Positions 13,548-26,822 of a stretch of 64,000 nucleotides of DNA are shown one piece after another. Positions within the stretch are counted from its first letter, which is position 1. Every line of letters begins with the position of its first letter. Made by a program: the position numbers and the translations under genes. Below the pieces are notes generated by a model. That model did no database searches, was not told the origin of the DNA, and was given only the letters and a program-made list of their open reading frames with translations. Location of the stretch: NCBI GenBank assembly GCA_011800805.1, contig MPNW01000046.1:15597-79596 (forward strand). The letters are read 5' to 3'. Origin of the DNA: Hirudo medicinalis (Eukaryota > Annelida > Clitellata > Hirudinida > Hirudinidae).

Positions 13548-16500
13548 ATGGAAAATAGGTTGTCGTCAAAGAAATTTAATGCCGATTTGCAAGCGACTTG
13601 TGCTTCATTGGGATATACTGATGAAAATGGCATTTATCAGAGGGAACCAGATTGCCTGGGTACGTTAAATTGGTCTAATAATTATGATGAGGGAAAATAA
13701 CTCATTGACACGTTGAATCAAAATTTCTTTGCAATTGATTATGGCATGTTGCATCTTGTTACGTTTAAATCCATCCATCCTGTACCAAGCTATTAGAACA
13801 TTGGCATGCATCCTCTGAGAATGAGCCTTTTCTTTAAAGTCAAATACAATGGCATTTAAAAAAAAATTGCAATGTATAATATAATGCCATTACCACAAAA
13901 CATTGAATATTTTTTCTTCATATCTGTTTAGATATTCTTAATCAGTTATTTTAAGGTACATCAATCTTATTTTGTTCAATTGGATTTTTTGGTATATTAC
14001 ATAAATTCTTCAATGTGATTTCTTTTCGACTCATTCAGAATCTGTGAAGGATCTCATCCGATTCATGAAAAGAGATGATGACCTCTGCACAATCAGAAGG
14101 CAACTTGGGTCTGCATCTATTCTGCAGACAGATTTACTGCCAATAGTGAAACAAATAGGTACTTTTTTCATGGAGAATTTGAACGACAGTTCATCTGAGA
14201 AGCAAGGCAAATGGATCTCAGGGAAGTCAAAGAAAGAAGAGGAGGAGAGAGTGTTGCTCGAAACTGTCATTCGTCTTGTGGTTAACCTCACCCAACCGGC
14301 ACGATTGTGTTTCGGTGATAAAGTCCCTGCTGGTCTCGCAGCCAGACAGAGCTTCATTGAGATTGAATCATATCTACAAAAATATAAAGAGGTATTAGAA
14401 CTTATAGCATGGCCTTTTATTTAAGGAGGAAGTTGATATCATTTAAATTAATAAATTAGATTTACGTTAAGTGATGGCATTCATTAAAACTTTTACTCAA
14501 AATTTTGTCAACTGTTGACAGGCATTCATAGACAAAGCTTTGTTTTCAGCCCTGTCGCATAAGCTTGGAACGCTGTTGAAGCTGGTAAAATGCATTGCTA
14601 TTGATGTTTACAGCTTGAGGTATTTCAGATGAATTTATTCTTAAGGACTGGGAATCTAGGCAGGAAGAGGATAGATTACTGATTGAGAGGATACTTCTGC
14701 TTGTCAGAAATATTCTTCAAGTCCCTCCGGACGTGCAACACGAGCTGGTAATTTTATATTTTTTATAGCAATGGACAAATCATTTGTGACCGTGTTGTTC
14801 CACTCTTTTGCACATTGGAATAATATGGTAATAATATTAGTAGTTCTTCACATAACACATATTCTTTTTTGCTTTTCATGACATTTAAGAATATAACATT
14901 GCACTATTCCATGAACTTGCTAGGCCTCCATTACCACTTTAAACTAAAGATTGTGATCCAAGTTATTTGTGAAGAATGTTATTAAATTCCAATGGATTCA
15001 AATTTGTTTGCCAATGTTGAATGATGTCATATTTTAGAGAACCGATGATGATGCCAGTATTCATGATCAAATTTTGTGGTCATTACACGTCAGCGGTTTC
15101 AACGACCTGTTGCTTTATTTGTCAAACTCTGGAGAGGAAAGACACCTTGTCCTCCATGTTGCTGAGATATTGTCCCTTATGCTCAGGGAGCAGGTTTGTT
15201 GATGTTCCAGTGATAAGAATAGAAATAAAAAATGTTAATTTTTAGCAGTTGTTGTGTTGATAACAACAATATCTCAACAACTTTGCCTCATGAAATCATT
15301 GATGCAAAATTGCCTAAGTACATCTTCTATAACATAAAACAGAAAGTGTGTATGTCTGTCTGTCCCAAGACTCCTCCCAAACGATGAACGGTAGCGACTT
15401 GAAATTTGCACATATCATTCTCTGTGCCATTCTTAGGTCAACTGAGCTATTTTCAACCATCAAGTTTTCCAACATTCACCTTTTCCTAAATCACATACCG
15501 ACTTTAAACTCGAGAGCTAGTACAAACAATGAACGATGAACTGGCTGAATTTGTGTACGTATATGATTGGCGAAACTGGTTTAATAAAGCTAGTCAATAT
15601 ATAAACTACTTATAGTCATTGCATCTTTAGTTTAGTTGCTGATAAATGTAACTATTTGTGAGAAGTAATAGGAATAACAGCTTCACAATAACAACAACAA
15701 AAATCATCAGTAAAATTGTAACACTTCTCAATAGTTGATGCAAATAAAACCTAATTCAATAATTGTAAATATCACATTTATTGTATTTTATTATGTGAGG
15801 ATAACTTAAGGCCAAATGTTATTTAATTTCTTTAATTTAATTAAATGTAATTGATTTAAATGTTGTTCATTTTTCCAGACTCCTGACCAACTTGCTACTT
15901 GTGGAGTTGCTAGAGCTAAATCAGAAATAGAAAAAGACAAAAAGTTTGTTTTGTATTTGAATGTTTTTAATTCATTTATTGTAAATGTGTATTGCAAATA
16001 AATAAAAAAAAATGCATCTAAATAAGATTGGTCACCTTTCATCATGCTGATATGTTGTTTCCAATTTATGAGAACTTGCGATTATTAAATGGAAACTTGC
16101 TGCTTGCACAGAGAATTGGAAGAAATGCTGGACAGGGAGTGTCGGAACAGGAGAACGTCCATTTTCCGGAGCGGTGCGCGACATTCCGTGTTCGGGGGAA
16201 CTTACAGATTGGAAAATATGAAATCAATTTCTGACAGGGACATCATAGTGCACAGAACTCCTATCTTAAAGATGGACGCTCTCAGCACCGGATCACCGGG
16301 AGAAATTCCTAAAGACTGTGGTACTAGCACCCAGAACAAAGATCTTGTTGGAAGATTTAGCATTGACCTCAGTAAAGGAAAAAATATGCGAAGGAGACCA
16401 AAGAACAGGTTGCCCGTGGTGGACGCCGATCCTGCGAGGAGGTCTTCATATGCTGTCAGGTCGATGCTTAAGGAATTTTGTGTGCAATTTCTTGATGGTT

Positions 16501-19500
16501 GTTACAATCCAATCATGAGAGCTGTTAAGGTTGGTATACATTGATGATTATGTTTTATTATTAATTACTAGTAATTGAAATATGCTGAAGAATGAGGCAA
16601 GTATACTTAGACAATTGGATTAATCGGTGCAAGAACACGATGCTGCAAAGTTACAAATTAAGTTATGTTGGAAATTCGAATGCTTTTCAGATTAATTCTC
16701 AAATCACATAACAATAATTTTAGGATGCATTGATCAGATCGAGGGCTCAGGAGAATGATGAATCATATTATTTTAGACTGTTGACATTTATGATGCAATT
16801 CAATAGAAAGCACAACTTCAGGCCTGCTTTAACCAGGTGAGCTTCAAATATAATTCTGAATGTTCTTCCATGACTCAGTAAATGATGGTGTTTTCAGTGA
16901 AACACTTTCTACCTCAACTTTTCATTACGTCACCACTCAGCTGGAGAGGTACTTCGAAATGACTTTAACTGAAAAAAATGATGCTGTCATGTGGTCCAAA
17001 AGGTAACCATATTTTTGAAGATTTCCAACTCCAGTTTAAGAAGCATTCTTCCACTGCACTCATTTCTTTCAGGATGCATTTGGCACTGAGATCATACCAT
17101 GAGTTGTTGGAATATTTGGCAAAGATGGATCAATCTTCAGATTCACAGATGAAAGAAAGTTCTAGAGTGATAAAAAGTTATCCAGCCAGCATTTGATGAT
17201 GATGATGATCCTAATGATCACTTTTTTTTATTCCCAGGTAACATTTTCTATACTATGGAATACAGGGATGTACTGCTGATGTTGGTGAAGAAATTTGATA
17301 ACACAAAGCAATCAAAGTAACTTGTTTGCCATATTTTGCATCTTGCAGGTGTTCATTTGATATGGAAGTGATAAAATGACTCCAAAATGATGGTGCTTGT
17401 ATTAAAAGCTTTTTATTCTTATTAAGGTTATATTTGAGAGACCTACTTGAGACCAACCACCTCTTTATGAGGCTGTTGGAACATTTTTGTCGAGACAACA
17501 GGAACTTGGTTGTACAGAGGAAGAAGAAGAAGATTGTCAAAAGGAAATCCAAATCACAGAGTTAGAATGCTGAATCTGAAGCATTAAACTATCAATTCTT
17601 TAATTATATTGTTGCATAAATATGTCATCATAACTGACTTAATATTTAGAGTTTGTATGATAAAATAATTCAGAAATGATATTGCATGAGTTAATTTCTT
17701 TAGATAAACGAAATGCAAACGAAAGTACCACCACGAGTTTGAGTGGAGAAAAATTGTGGGAGGAAATAAGCGAAGAAGTGTCTCAAATGCTTCAGGGTCT
17801 TGAAGAAATACCGAGGGATGTCATGCCCTTTGATGCTGCTTCTGATGTCGATATTGACCAACAGGGGTATGGTTGTCAGTAGACAGTTTAACCACTGAAA
17901 CTTAAAATGAAAATGCTCATCAGGATAGAAGCTGTTCACACGATACATGATTGCTTGAAGAGACGCAAATCAGGAGAAGCAGTGGCTCTTTTTAGATCTG
18001 CCAGGTTTGAATGTTTAAAAGAGTTTAATGATAAAAGCTTCAGTCTTCTCAAATGATTAATTACAACACATGAGATATTTCTTAATATAATATATCTGAT
18101 TTGATGCTCTTCACATGCAGAGAGGTGTGGCCAGAGAGAGTGGAGTTCAGGATCAGCAGTGATGCCCCTGAAGATGAATTTCTTGCCCTCAGAGAAATCT
18201 GTCTTTTGAATTTTCCCGGTAAACATATTAAAATATTTATAATTATATATAGTTCTGTTAATAATTTCTCAAATTTCATGGTAAATAATTATAATTTTGA
18301 TTAATTCACTTTTTTTTCACTAACTCAAGATTAATATTTTTATAATAGTTTACATTTTATTTTAATATTTTAGAATCTGAAGAAGCAGAGGAGAATGGTC
18401 AGCACTTTGTTGTTACTTCTGATTATCATTGATATTAATATACCAATGTGGAACATTATTTATGAATTCCACTTGGATTTTATTGCATAAACACTTAATT
18501 GTGTAGTTCACTTTCTATTTTGAGCTATTTTCAAATGCTGTTTTTATAAAGAACACAATGTAATATTCTCGCTCATGCATTTTGAAACTTTTTTAAGTTA
18601 CTAATTTTTTTGGACATTTCATAAGTGCAGTTCAAAAGTTGAAAATTTGATTCAGATGGTGGTGGCGATGATGATGATGATGATGATGAAGAAGACAAAG
18701 GTGGTTTTGAGTCAGTGGAGCAGTCATTCTCCTTTTGGGAATTTGTTCTTAGGTAGCTAACTAACTAAAATTGGAATAATTAATTTAAGAGTAAATATTT
18801 TCTAAACACTTTTTTTAGATATTCTAGTCCTCTGGTTGTGAGGTCATGTGTGGCATTCCTTGAGGATTTCAAAACAAGCAGCAGTGCTTCCAACCATTGT
18901 GCCCTCAAACTTCTTCATCGAATTGGATTTGATTGTGGGGCAATTGGCATTTTGTTCCAAACATCACTTTTCAATATATTCAGGAAGTTCTTCAGTGATC
19001 AAGCATGTGCCACTGCAAAACAATTTGCTGTGAGTGGTCTGAGTTTGTATCTTACAAGTTTTAACTTAGCTGGTTTAGGGTGCAAGTCGGCTCAGAGGGT
19101 AGCATTCCTGCGAATGACGGTAAAGGCGACAGTCGTTACGTGTCGCATTCAAAACCCAGCTTGCACCGCCATAAAGCACCCCTGGGAGCCAGCGCCATAC
19201 AAATGGTCTAAGCACCCCTGACGCTCACGCTTATGGCGCTATATAAATAAACTTACTTACATGAAATCATTGATTGCATCATTATTAACCAATTGACATC
19301 TTCCTTTTTGTTTCTGTCTTTTACTTATCCTAATATGATTTTTAACTTTACTAAGTTTGCATTAGTATTATTTTAATGATATTTACTTTATGTAGGAGCT
19401 GAAAACATTTGCAATTCATGTTGTGAGAAAGTTTGTTGAAGTTGCAAGTTCTGACAAGAAAGTCATTGTCGAAATGTTCTTCTGGAAAAATGTCAAGGAA

Positions 19501-21749
19501 GCCATGGATTTGACAAGTGGAGAAGACAAGTTAGTTGGAACTTGTTGGATCTGTTTCTTTATTGGTATTTGCTCCTTTATTCAATTGTTTCAAATTTAGT
19601 TGTCTTCTTTGATCTCTATTTATTAATATATCAGCATAATGACTGAACTGCTTGACCTGATTATAACATGAGATTGCACTTTTCTAGGAATACTTTGCCT
19701 GATCCAAAACAATCCAAGGGATGGAGTGAAGAACAAGAGGAAGAACTCAAATATCTCTTTGAAGAAATAAAAGATTCAGAAGAGCAGACCACTTCTGATG
19801 GCAAGGAGTCTGACATGGTCGACCGCATAATGGAACGCATGTCTGACCAATCAAAAACTAGGAGACAGGTATTGAGGCAGATGGTTCTCTTGGGCCTCAT
19901 CTCCAAAGCATCTGAAGTTAAAAAGAAATCTAGGTTTGGATGGCATTGCTGTGCAAATAATAATTTGCTTGAAGTATAGCCTAATTATAAATTAATTAGC
20001 ATTGAAATTGACCAGTATTTATTGCTTGTTAAGTGTTCATGTATTGATTATTTGGTTTGAAATGAGGTTCTCTTTCAAGTTTCAAAAAATTTCCTGATGG
20101 CAAATACATTTGATTCCGTCTCAAAATGTAAAATATTTTCACTCGATTGTTTGGTTCATTGCACTTGAGGGAAAGAATACATTTCTAATTTAATAACAAA
20201 ATCTTGTTTAATGACTCAAGCAGAACATGTCACGGCTGGTCTGGAGAAGAATTGAATCAGCTAAGGGAGATCATTCCACAACATTTGCAAAGTCAAAGTT
20301 GGTTGTGTAACCTGATGATTTAGTGATGACACAGTGCTTCTAAGTTTCTGAAATATATTTTTAGATCCTATGACTGAAATTATGGCTTCTTACAACAAGT
20401 GCGGAGGTGTTAAAAGTCGTGCATCTGTGAGAAAGAAGATCATTGAACTCGGATTGGCTGAGAAGACTGAACTAAAAAGGAAGAGAAGGAATGTTTCAAA
20501 AGGTTGTAAAATTATTAGGATTGTGCTGTCATCAAATTTAATTGACTTAATTTCTATTTTTAGGAAAGAGTAAATGCAATGCATCTGCATCTGATGAATT
20601 TGAAGATGCTGTTGGGGATGATGATGGTGATGATGAGGAAGATAATGATATTGGTGAAAACGCCAGCAGTGACTATGAGTCTGAGGATCATGCGAGTTGT
20701 GATGAAGAGATTGTTTCAAAAGGAGCCCCTGCTTTAGATTCACATTTTATAAAGAAACTCAAATGTGAAGCAGAAGCAAAAGGTTAGAAATTGATTTCTT
20801 CAGTTTTAAAATTCTGTAAAAGTATTTAAGGTTTAATGTTTCTGTCACAGGACTTTCAATGGCACTTTCATGGCTAAGGACTAAATTGGACATTGTTGCA
20901 AAAGATAGGGACATTGGTAAGAAATGTACTAGTTTAGGCTTGTGATAGACTATTACATAGTTTTAATTGTCTTAGATGAAAGCATATCCATGCCACTGGT
21001 ACCAATCACTGAAGACCAAGACAACGCAATGGCTGATCAGACCTTCGTATCACTTTTACTTGCGTGTGGCCTTAAGAAACCTTCCAATGAGCAGGTAACT
21101 CCCATCTTTTGAAATGTTTACACACCTTTTCCATATTGATTATTTGCCAATAGGAGCAGTTCTGGAGAATTCCAAGTGATTTAACGTCAACACATCTTCA
21201 TGAGGTTGTGAGGCTGATCTTAGAGGATGACAATCTTGCTATTGATCCAGCTATCATTGAGGCCAGGCAAGCAGGATTTAATGGCAGGAGGAAAGTTACA
21301 AGGTGATATTTTTCTAATCTTACTTTGAATTACATTTATTTTATTTGTTGAACTTCTGCAGAGCCTTTGGAAGTGATTCAGAAGAGGGGAATCCATTGAT
21401 TATAAATAGTAACATTGGTGCTGAAGAAAGCAATGATGAAGATGAAAAACTGATAATTGATGAAGCTAATGGCTACATCAGTGATGCTGATAATAACGAT
21501 GACAATAACGTGACAAAAACGTCTAGAAAAGTTGGGAAGAGAAAACAAATTGATTGGAGCAGGTTATATTAAACTCATTTTATTGCTGTAATTAGATTGT
21601 ATAATTCAAAATTTAATTCTTCAAGTGATGATGACGAAAGTGGGAGCAAACCTCTTAAGAAGACAAGAAGATTTTTTGATTCTGATGATGAAGAAGAGAT
21701 AGTTTACAACAAATCACATAATATTGTTGACAGTGATGATGATGCATGA
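13548..21749 (+). CDS. TIMELESS: Timeless (replication fork protection complex subunit)
   Basis: Nuclear partner of Tipin; stabilises replication forks and promotes checkpoint signalling and sister cohesion. Exons: 13548-13659, 14039-14391, 14522-14584, 14646-14747, 15038-15193, 15879-15943, 16112-16529, 16734-16836, 16898-17002, 17073-17176, 17238-17315, 17427-17560, 17704-17866, 17924-18004, 18121-18218, 18374-18397, 18656-18752, 18819-19029, 19396-19529, 19688-19933, 20224-20291, 20365-20502, 20574-20782, 20851-20916, 20976-21094, 21154-21302, 21362-21562, 21626-21749; 3921 nt, 1306 aa (human 1208). N-terminal Timeless core: [73 protein letters not shown]. The C-terminal half has SANT-like segments ([32 protein letters not shown]), long acidic runs and [10 protein letters not shown], which matches the PARP1-binding domain of human TIMELESS. 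The fork-protection gene is meant here, not the insect clock paralogue. Exon 16 (24 nt) and exons 21-22 are the least certain joins. Confidence 0.95.
15329..15450 (+). repeat. Dispersed repeat copy in a Timeless intron
   Basis: This segment (ACATAAAACAGAAAGTGTG, CGGTAGCGACTTGAAATTTG, TGCCATTCTTAGGTCAACTG) matches the reverse complement of about 38880-38998 over most of its length. It lies between Timeless exons 5 and 6. Family unknown. Confidence 0.75.
19078..19260 (+). mobile_element. tRNA-like SINE with L2-type 3' tail (full-looking copy)
   Basis: Lies in the Timeless intron between exons 18 and 19. The head GGCTCAGAGGGTAGC resembles a tRNA A box, and GCATTCAAAACCC about 50 bp later resembles a B box. 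The copy ends GGCGCTATATAAATAAACTT followed by short ACTT units. That tail matches the 3' end of the L2-like LINE at 35617-35640. A second, shorter copy is at 31968-32097. The flanking target-site duplication was not resolved. Confidence 0.7.
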
Positions 21750-22451
21750 TCATTTATAAGATCAGTGTAAATATTTTGGCAATTTCTGTACTTTGAATGG
21801 ACATTGTTAATAAGGAATTTTATTCCACTTTTCAATTCTTTTATGGGCTGATTAAACGACAACGCTCGAAGATCCATTTTCGCCACCGTAAAGTTCCTAC
21901 ATCGCTTTGCATTTAAGATAGCATTGGGTAACCTGAGGAAAATGGTTGGAACACTTTGGTGCAAAACTTAAGAGCGTCAGGCAAGCGATGACGCTTAGCG
22001 TCCTTTTGAGGTGATTTGCAGCACACTTGAAAATTAAATTTGCCCGGGAGGGTTTTGGTCTTGCGGGTGGCCTTTTCAACCGACAACGACGTGATGATTT
22101 GTGAGCTCTGCTCCAATAAGTAAAATCGTTTTAAAGTCCTGACTGGTCGAAAACTTTCTAAACAGCCTGTCTTTGGACAGTGCGCAACAGTTTCATGCCG
22201 GTGCTCATATTCTCTATTTTTGCTTATTGGCTTATTAGTTCAGGCAGTGTGGGAGGTCTGAATACCCACTGCCAAGGCAAAAAAAATAAGTTAATGGCTA
22301 TTTGTTATGTAACTTTTTAGGCTTTAAAGAAAGCACTCACATTTCAACGAAACGAACGCGACATCCATTCGCTACAACACGACTTCTTTCCGTTTGGAAT
22401 TTTAACGCTTCTTCCTTGAACGCGCCTAAATAAAGCGTAACGTCTTTTGGG
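21750..22451. other. Intergenic stretch between Timeless and the next gene
   Basis: Begins with the Timeless 3' UTR; I see no canonical AATAAA, only ATTAAA near 21852. The rest has no convincing frame or repeat and presumably holds the promoter of the gene starting at 22452. Confidence 0.4.
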
Positions 22452-24954
22452 ATGCACCAGCGACTTTTATTTTCAATTGTTTATGTGGCTTTGGCATCTT
22501 TATTTACAACAGCAAATGGTTGGTAGACTAATTTTTATAATTTAAAAAAGTAAATCCAGCTACATACCAAAACGGAAGAATATAAGAAAAAGCCAAACAA
22601 ATAGATACATGCGAAAACCTATACAATGTGGTTAGGCACTTGGAGAACAAAATGTAAATAAGTTGTAAATAAATAAATCCTGCCTGCATTTAAGATTATG
22701 CACAAGCCACAGATTCACCTTCACCTTCTTAATTCTATAAATTTATTAATTGAAGGTGGAAATCTCATATTCGAAGGCAGGTTTTCTTTGTATTTGTTTA
22801 TTATCTCAATACTTATAGTTATATAAGCATATGAATTTTCAAAGTTTGAGAATCACCTTAGTGTTAGATGATGTCATAATGGATGGATAATCAGCAACTT
22901 CAATACTCGACTGAAAGATTTTTTAGAACTTAAATTTATAAACGTATTTTCTAACTATGTATGCATAACTTGATCAAATTCTTGGACAATTGCTACAAAA
23001 TAACATAATTAGAATAAAAACATCAAAATGACTTTACCAAGATGCCAACTGATGTATTTTTGCTCAAATTGTATTGGTTAGTTTGACATTAGATTGAAAT
23101 CTTATTCTAGCTTTTTTCATATGATTTTAATTGAATAAGATCTCTATGTCACTGCTGATCCCCGTATTGATTCTTTGTACATAAATGGAATGATGTTCCC
23201 CCCGGAAAATCTAAAATACAGAGATAAATGGTACAAGTCTGATATCATTCCAATACTCAAACACACTTGGTCTGTGGCAGTGAAAGTGTCAAAGGAAAAT
23301 TCCAGTCCTCCATCAATGAATTTTTTGGATAAGAGGGGCCTGATGACCTGGTCTCGGAGTGGAGCATTAAGTACAAACGCTCAGAGGTTCATAAATACGT
23401 AATAGTTATAAAGCCTTAGGAATTTTTAATGAAATTTAAGGATGGATTGTTCTTATGTATTTAATCATGTTAAGAGTGTTATTAATTGAAATATCAATTT
23501 TGGGGAAAATTGGTCAATTGGTTATTCATTAAAGATGGAGATGCAAAGGAACAAACCCTGGTCACAACTGGTTTGGAAATATTTCTATCAGCAGGTGGCC
23601 ACATCCTAAGGTTCTCGGTATAAACCTGAAAACACTTAACAGACGTGTTAATAGGTGGCCTTTGCAAGTTGAAGACATGTACTTCAAGGCATATTGGGTA
23701 TGGCCATCAGAGGTTGATGCAGAAGGAACAGCATACTGTGTCCTTGCAATAGGTGACTTCTTTTGACATTTTTAAAGCTTGATGGCAAAGACTGTTACTA
23801 TAATATTTGCTTTAATATTTATTCCCATGATTTTTTTTTAGATCCTCAAATATATGGTGAGTAGTTGTGGATGAAAATTTAGCTGATTATTTTCCACATC
23901 ATTTTAATAACTTAATTATTCAAATATTCCAAAGAAACACCATTGGATCCTAAAATTTTTGGGATAAATCCAAACATGTTTGTCATTCTTTTCTTTGTTT
24001 TTCTGGGGATCACAATCTTAATTCCTTTCAAAATATCCTCCTACTTAAGGTGAGAATTTTCTAAATTTATTTTAATTGTATTTCCTCATTCTTGGATAGT
24101 TTTCATAAATATCCAAAAGCTATAAACTACATAATCTATTAAGGTAATTAATTTCTTAGTTGAGTTTAAATGGCATTGTCACCTTGATTTCATAATAGAT
24201 ATTTGGTATTCCATTTGGCTCCACAACAGCAACAACAAACAAACATAAAAACGACAAACAAAATGTGGCACAAAAGGGCATCAATTATTTCCTTCATTCA
24301 AATTGTATTCTTTTTATCTTTGAGTTAATTGCTCTATGAATTTTGGTGGAAGCTGAGATCATTCATCTGTTGAAGACTCTTGGAAAATATTCTTTATATA
24401 AGTGAAAGATAAGAAATTAAGTTAATAATTTATTGTCTAGTCAGGAAAATTATGTTCCAGCAAATCATTTGGCCAATCAACATTTAGCTCTAATTAGCTC
24501 AAGAAATATTCATTTTGTTTGGACACTAACTTCCCTTTTATTCCTACTAACTATGAATATGTTGGGAATAAAAGTTTATTATTTTCTAGCAAAAGGAACT
24601 TAGTGATTATAATCACATTTTAAGATATCATTAAGATAAGTCTTCATAAGCATCAGCTTACTGAAACATCTTTCAACAATCAAATTCCCAAAAAAGCTAA
24701 TTTTCTATAGTCAATTAGTCTTGATTAACTCATAAACTTGAGGAATGGTGGATGATTTCTTGCATTCTTTTTTGGCTTGACATCAAAATTGTGCTTAAAA
24801 AGTGACAATAAGTAAATGAACTGCTACTTTCTCGACCAAGTTCTAAGAAATGCATTTTGTCATTTCAGCTATTTTCTTTTGTAGGTACAAAAGAACAAGA
24901 ACTAGTTTTGCAAACTTGCTAACACAAGAGAGGGATGCAAAAGTTACTGGCTAA
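22452..24954 (+). CDS. Unrecognised type I membrane protein with lectin-like ectodomain
   Basis: Function unknown. Exons 22452-22518, 23140-23386, 23535-23752, 23842-23856 (15 nt), 23935-24049, 24885-24954 sum to 732 nt, 243 aa. The N terminus MHQRLLFSIVYVALASLFTT is a signal peptide. The ectodomain (about 23-180) contains ADPRIDSLYINGMMFPP, LKHTWSVAVKVS, RWRCKGTNPGHNW and FKAYWVWPSEVDAEGTAYCV. That order (loop YxNG, a W-x-C strand, late W/YC strand) resembles galactose-binding-like beta-sandwich domains of invertebrate secreted proteins; this is an impression from spacing, not a family match. One TM helix (about 200-222) is followed by a basic 22-residue cytosolic tail, KRTRTSFANLLTQERDAKVT. 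The start is the only ATG giving a signal peptide in frame. A probable AATAAA is at 25448-25453. The tiny exon is supported by phase and both splice sites but needs a transcript. Confidence 0.75.
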
Positions 24955-26822
24955 AACAGTGCCTGATATTTAAAAGATCAATAAGATCTTTTGAGGTACC
25001 ATGTGTTTTTTGTTACATTATCTGAAGAAGTAAAAAACATTTTATTTTACATTATTCTCCAACACATTAATCTGAATTGGAGAAATTAAATGCAGTTGAT
25101 AATCATTCTGAAGAAAATTCTTGCTTCCAAAAGGAGGGCTTAACAACCAGCAGACCATATAAAAAATTAACCAAATTAAAAAAATGAGTACAAAGGAATT
25201 AAAAAAAGTACGGAAGTCTCTCCAAAAAGATTTGTAAACATTCACATTGTGGCAGCAGGTGTTTGAAACACCCTCATGTAAGGCAGTTTAATTTCGGCCA
25301 GTTTTTAAGAAACAACATTTAAAAGTGAATTACCAAGTGGCTTCTGTTTTCATATGAAGTTTCCTTTTCAAAGTGATTTTTTCATATGAGTTCGTCAGCA
25401 AGTGCTGTTTCTGTCATCAAATCAGTGAATGTTATCAATGTTGAAGGAATAAACAAGCTAAAAGTCTCCAACCTGTGCATTGACTTAGAATGTAAAACAT
25501 GTAATGGAAATGTGATTTTATGTAAAAGCAAAATTTGATTTAAATACACTTAAAAATGCCATACAGACATAAGTAAATACTGCAAAAAACGCGTATAATA
25601 ATTATCAAAAATATAACAGAATATAAATTCATCCAAACATCAACCTTAACCATGGGGCCTTTATTTCTACTTTGGACACCCCAAACAATAACTTTTAACG
25701 TAGAAGCAGCCACTTTAACCGTTTCTCCGAGTTATTGTGGACACGGGATTTCCAGGAAGGAGAAACGTTTTGTTGTAAGATGATTAATAATCACTTCGAA
25801 ATACTTTTAAATGTTGAGTGCTTGTGTGTAAAAAGAAGTGACTTGTAAGTGGTCAGTCCTAAATAAAATTGTTTTGCATAATTAGACCGACAAATATAAA
25901 TTTTATTTTCTTAAATCTTCATATCTAAAAACATATCTAAACACAAGTCTAATGATAAATGATGATATGAATAAAATTATATAATAAACTGACTGAATCA
26001 TGTCGTGGAATAAGCGAAATAAGAAAAGTGTCAATTTTTTACAAAAAATATCAGTTGTCAATTGCCGCTTCTAAATGTGTTATAAATATATTTTTATATA
26101 ACAAAATTATTAATGTAATCATTGCACTATTAAACTAGTAATTTTAAAGCTTGAAATCGAATTTTTAAGTATTTTTCAGCCTAATAAAACAACAAAGAAC
26201 AAATTGAAATATCTTGGTTCAACAAAATCAATTTTTAATGACAATATAAGCGAATGATCAATGAAAGATTTTATTCCTGCTTATTCAAGCTGTTGCATTT
26301 ACTTTACTTTTTATCGTAACGTGTGGTCCAAATGGATTTGTATCGGATTGTCTGCGTGTCAGATGTTTTGGACTTACAACAATCAACTTTGTTACTTTGT
26401 TTTAATTACTATCTGTTGCTTAAAAGTGGAACAATTTGTTCATAAACCTCTCGCAGGGCTTAGTTCCAATGATCTCTAAATATTTGAAGGATTTTTTTTA
26501 TTCTCTTCTATTCAAAACCAGAGATGCGCATTACATTTTTTTTTTAATTGATGAAATGCTTTTTGCATTGGTTGTTTGACTTTTAAGGTCAGATTGCACT
26601 TGATCGATTTAAAATTCACTTGAGCTTCAAGCGCGATCAATATACTTGTCTGCTTATAAAATAAATCGAAGGTTTGTCTCGATCGCAACTTCACAAGACT
26701 GGTAAATGTTCAGTAACATCTTAGCTGTGAAATTTTAAATTAACGTGATTTCCATTAGAGTAACTATGCACAGTTGTTACATACTAAATGACTGCTTAAT
26801 TATTTATTTTTAGGCATTCAAT
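24955..26822. other. AT-rich intergenic stretch before the antistasin-type gene
   Basis: The first ~500 bp are probably 3' UTR of the preceding gene. Beyond 25450 I see no frame with a start and homology, no RNA gene and no bounded repeat. The region before 26823 should contain the promoter of the secreted protein gene. Confidence 0.4.

Noticed and set aside
14031..14357. Long minus-strand frame over Timeless exon 2
   Set aside because: It is the antisense shadow of a conserved coding exon; the plus-strand translation matches Timeless.
25042..25245. Minus-strand frame with a hydrophobic helix downstream of the orphan membrane protein gene
   Set aside because: The frame has no ATG at its head (it begins at GTG), no homology I recognise, and overlaps the likely 3' UTR of the plus-strand gene.
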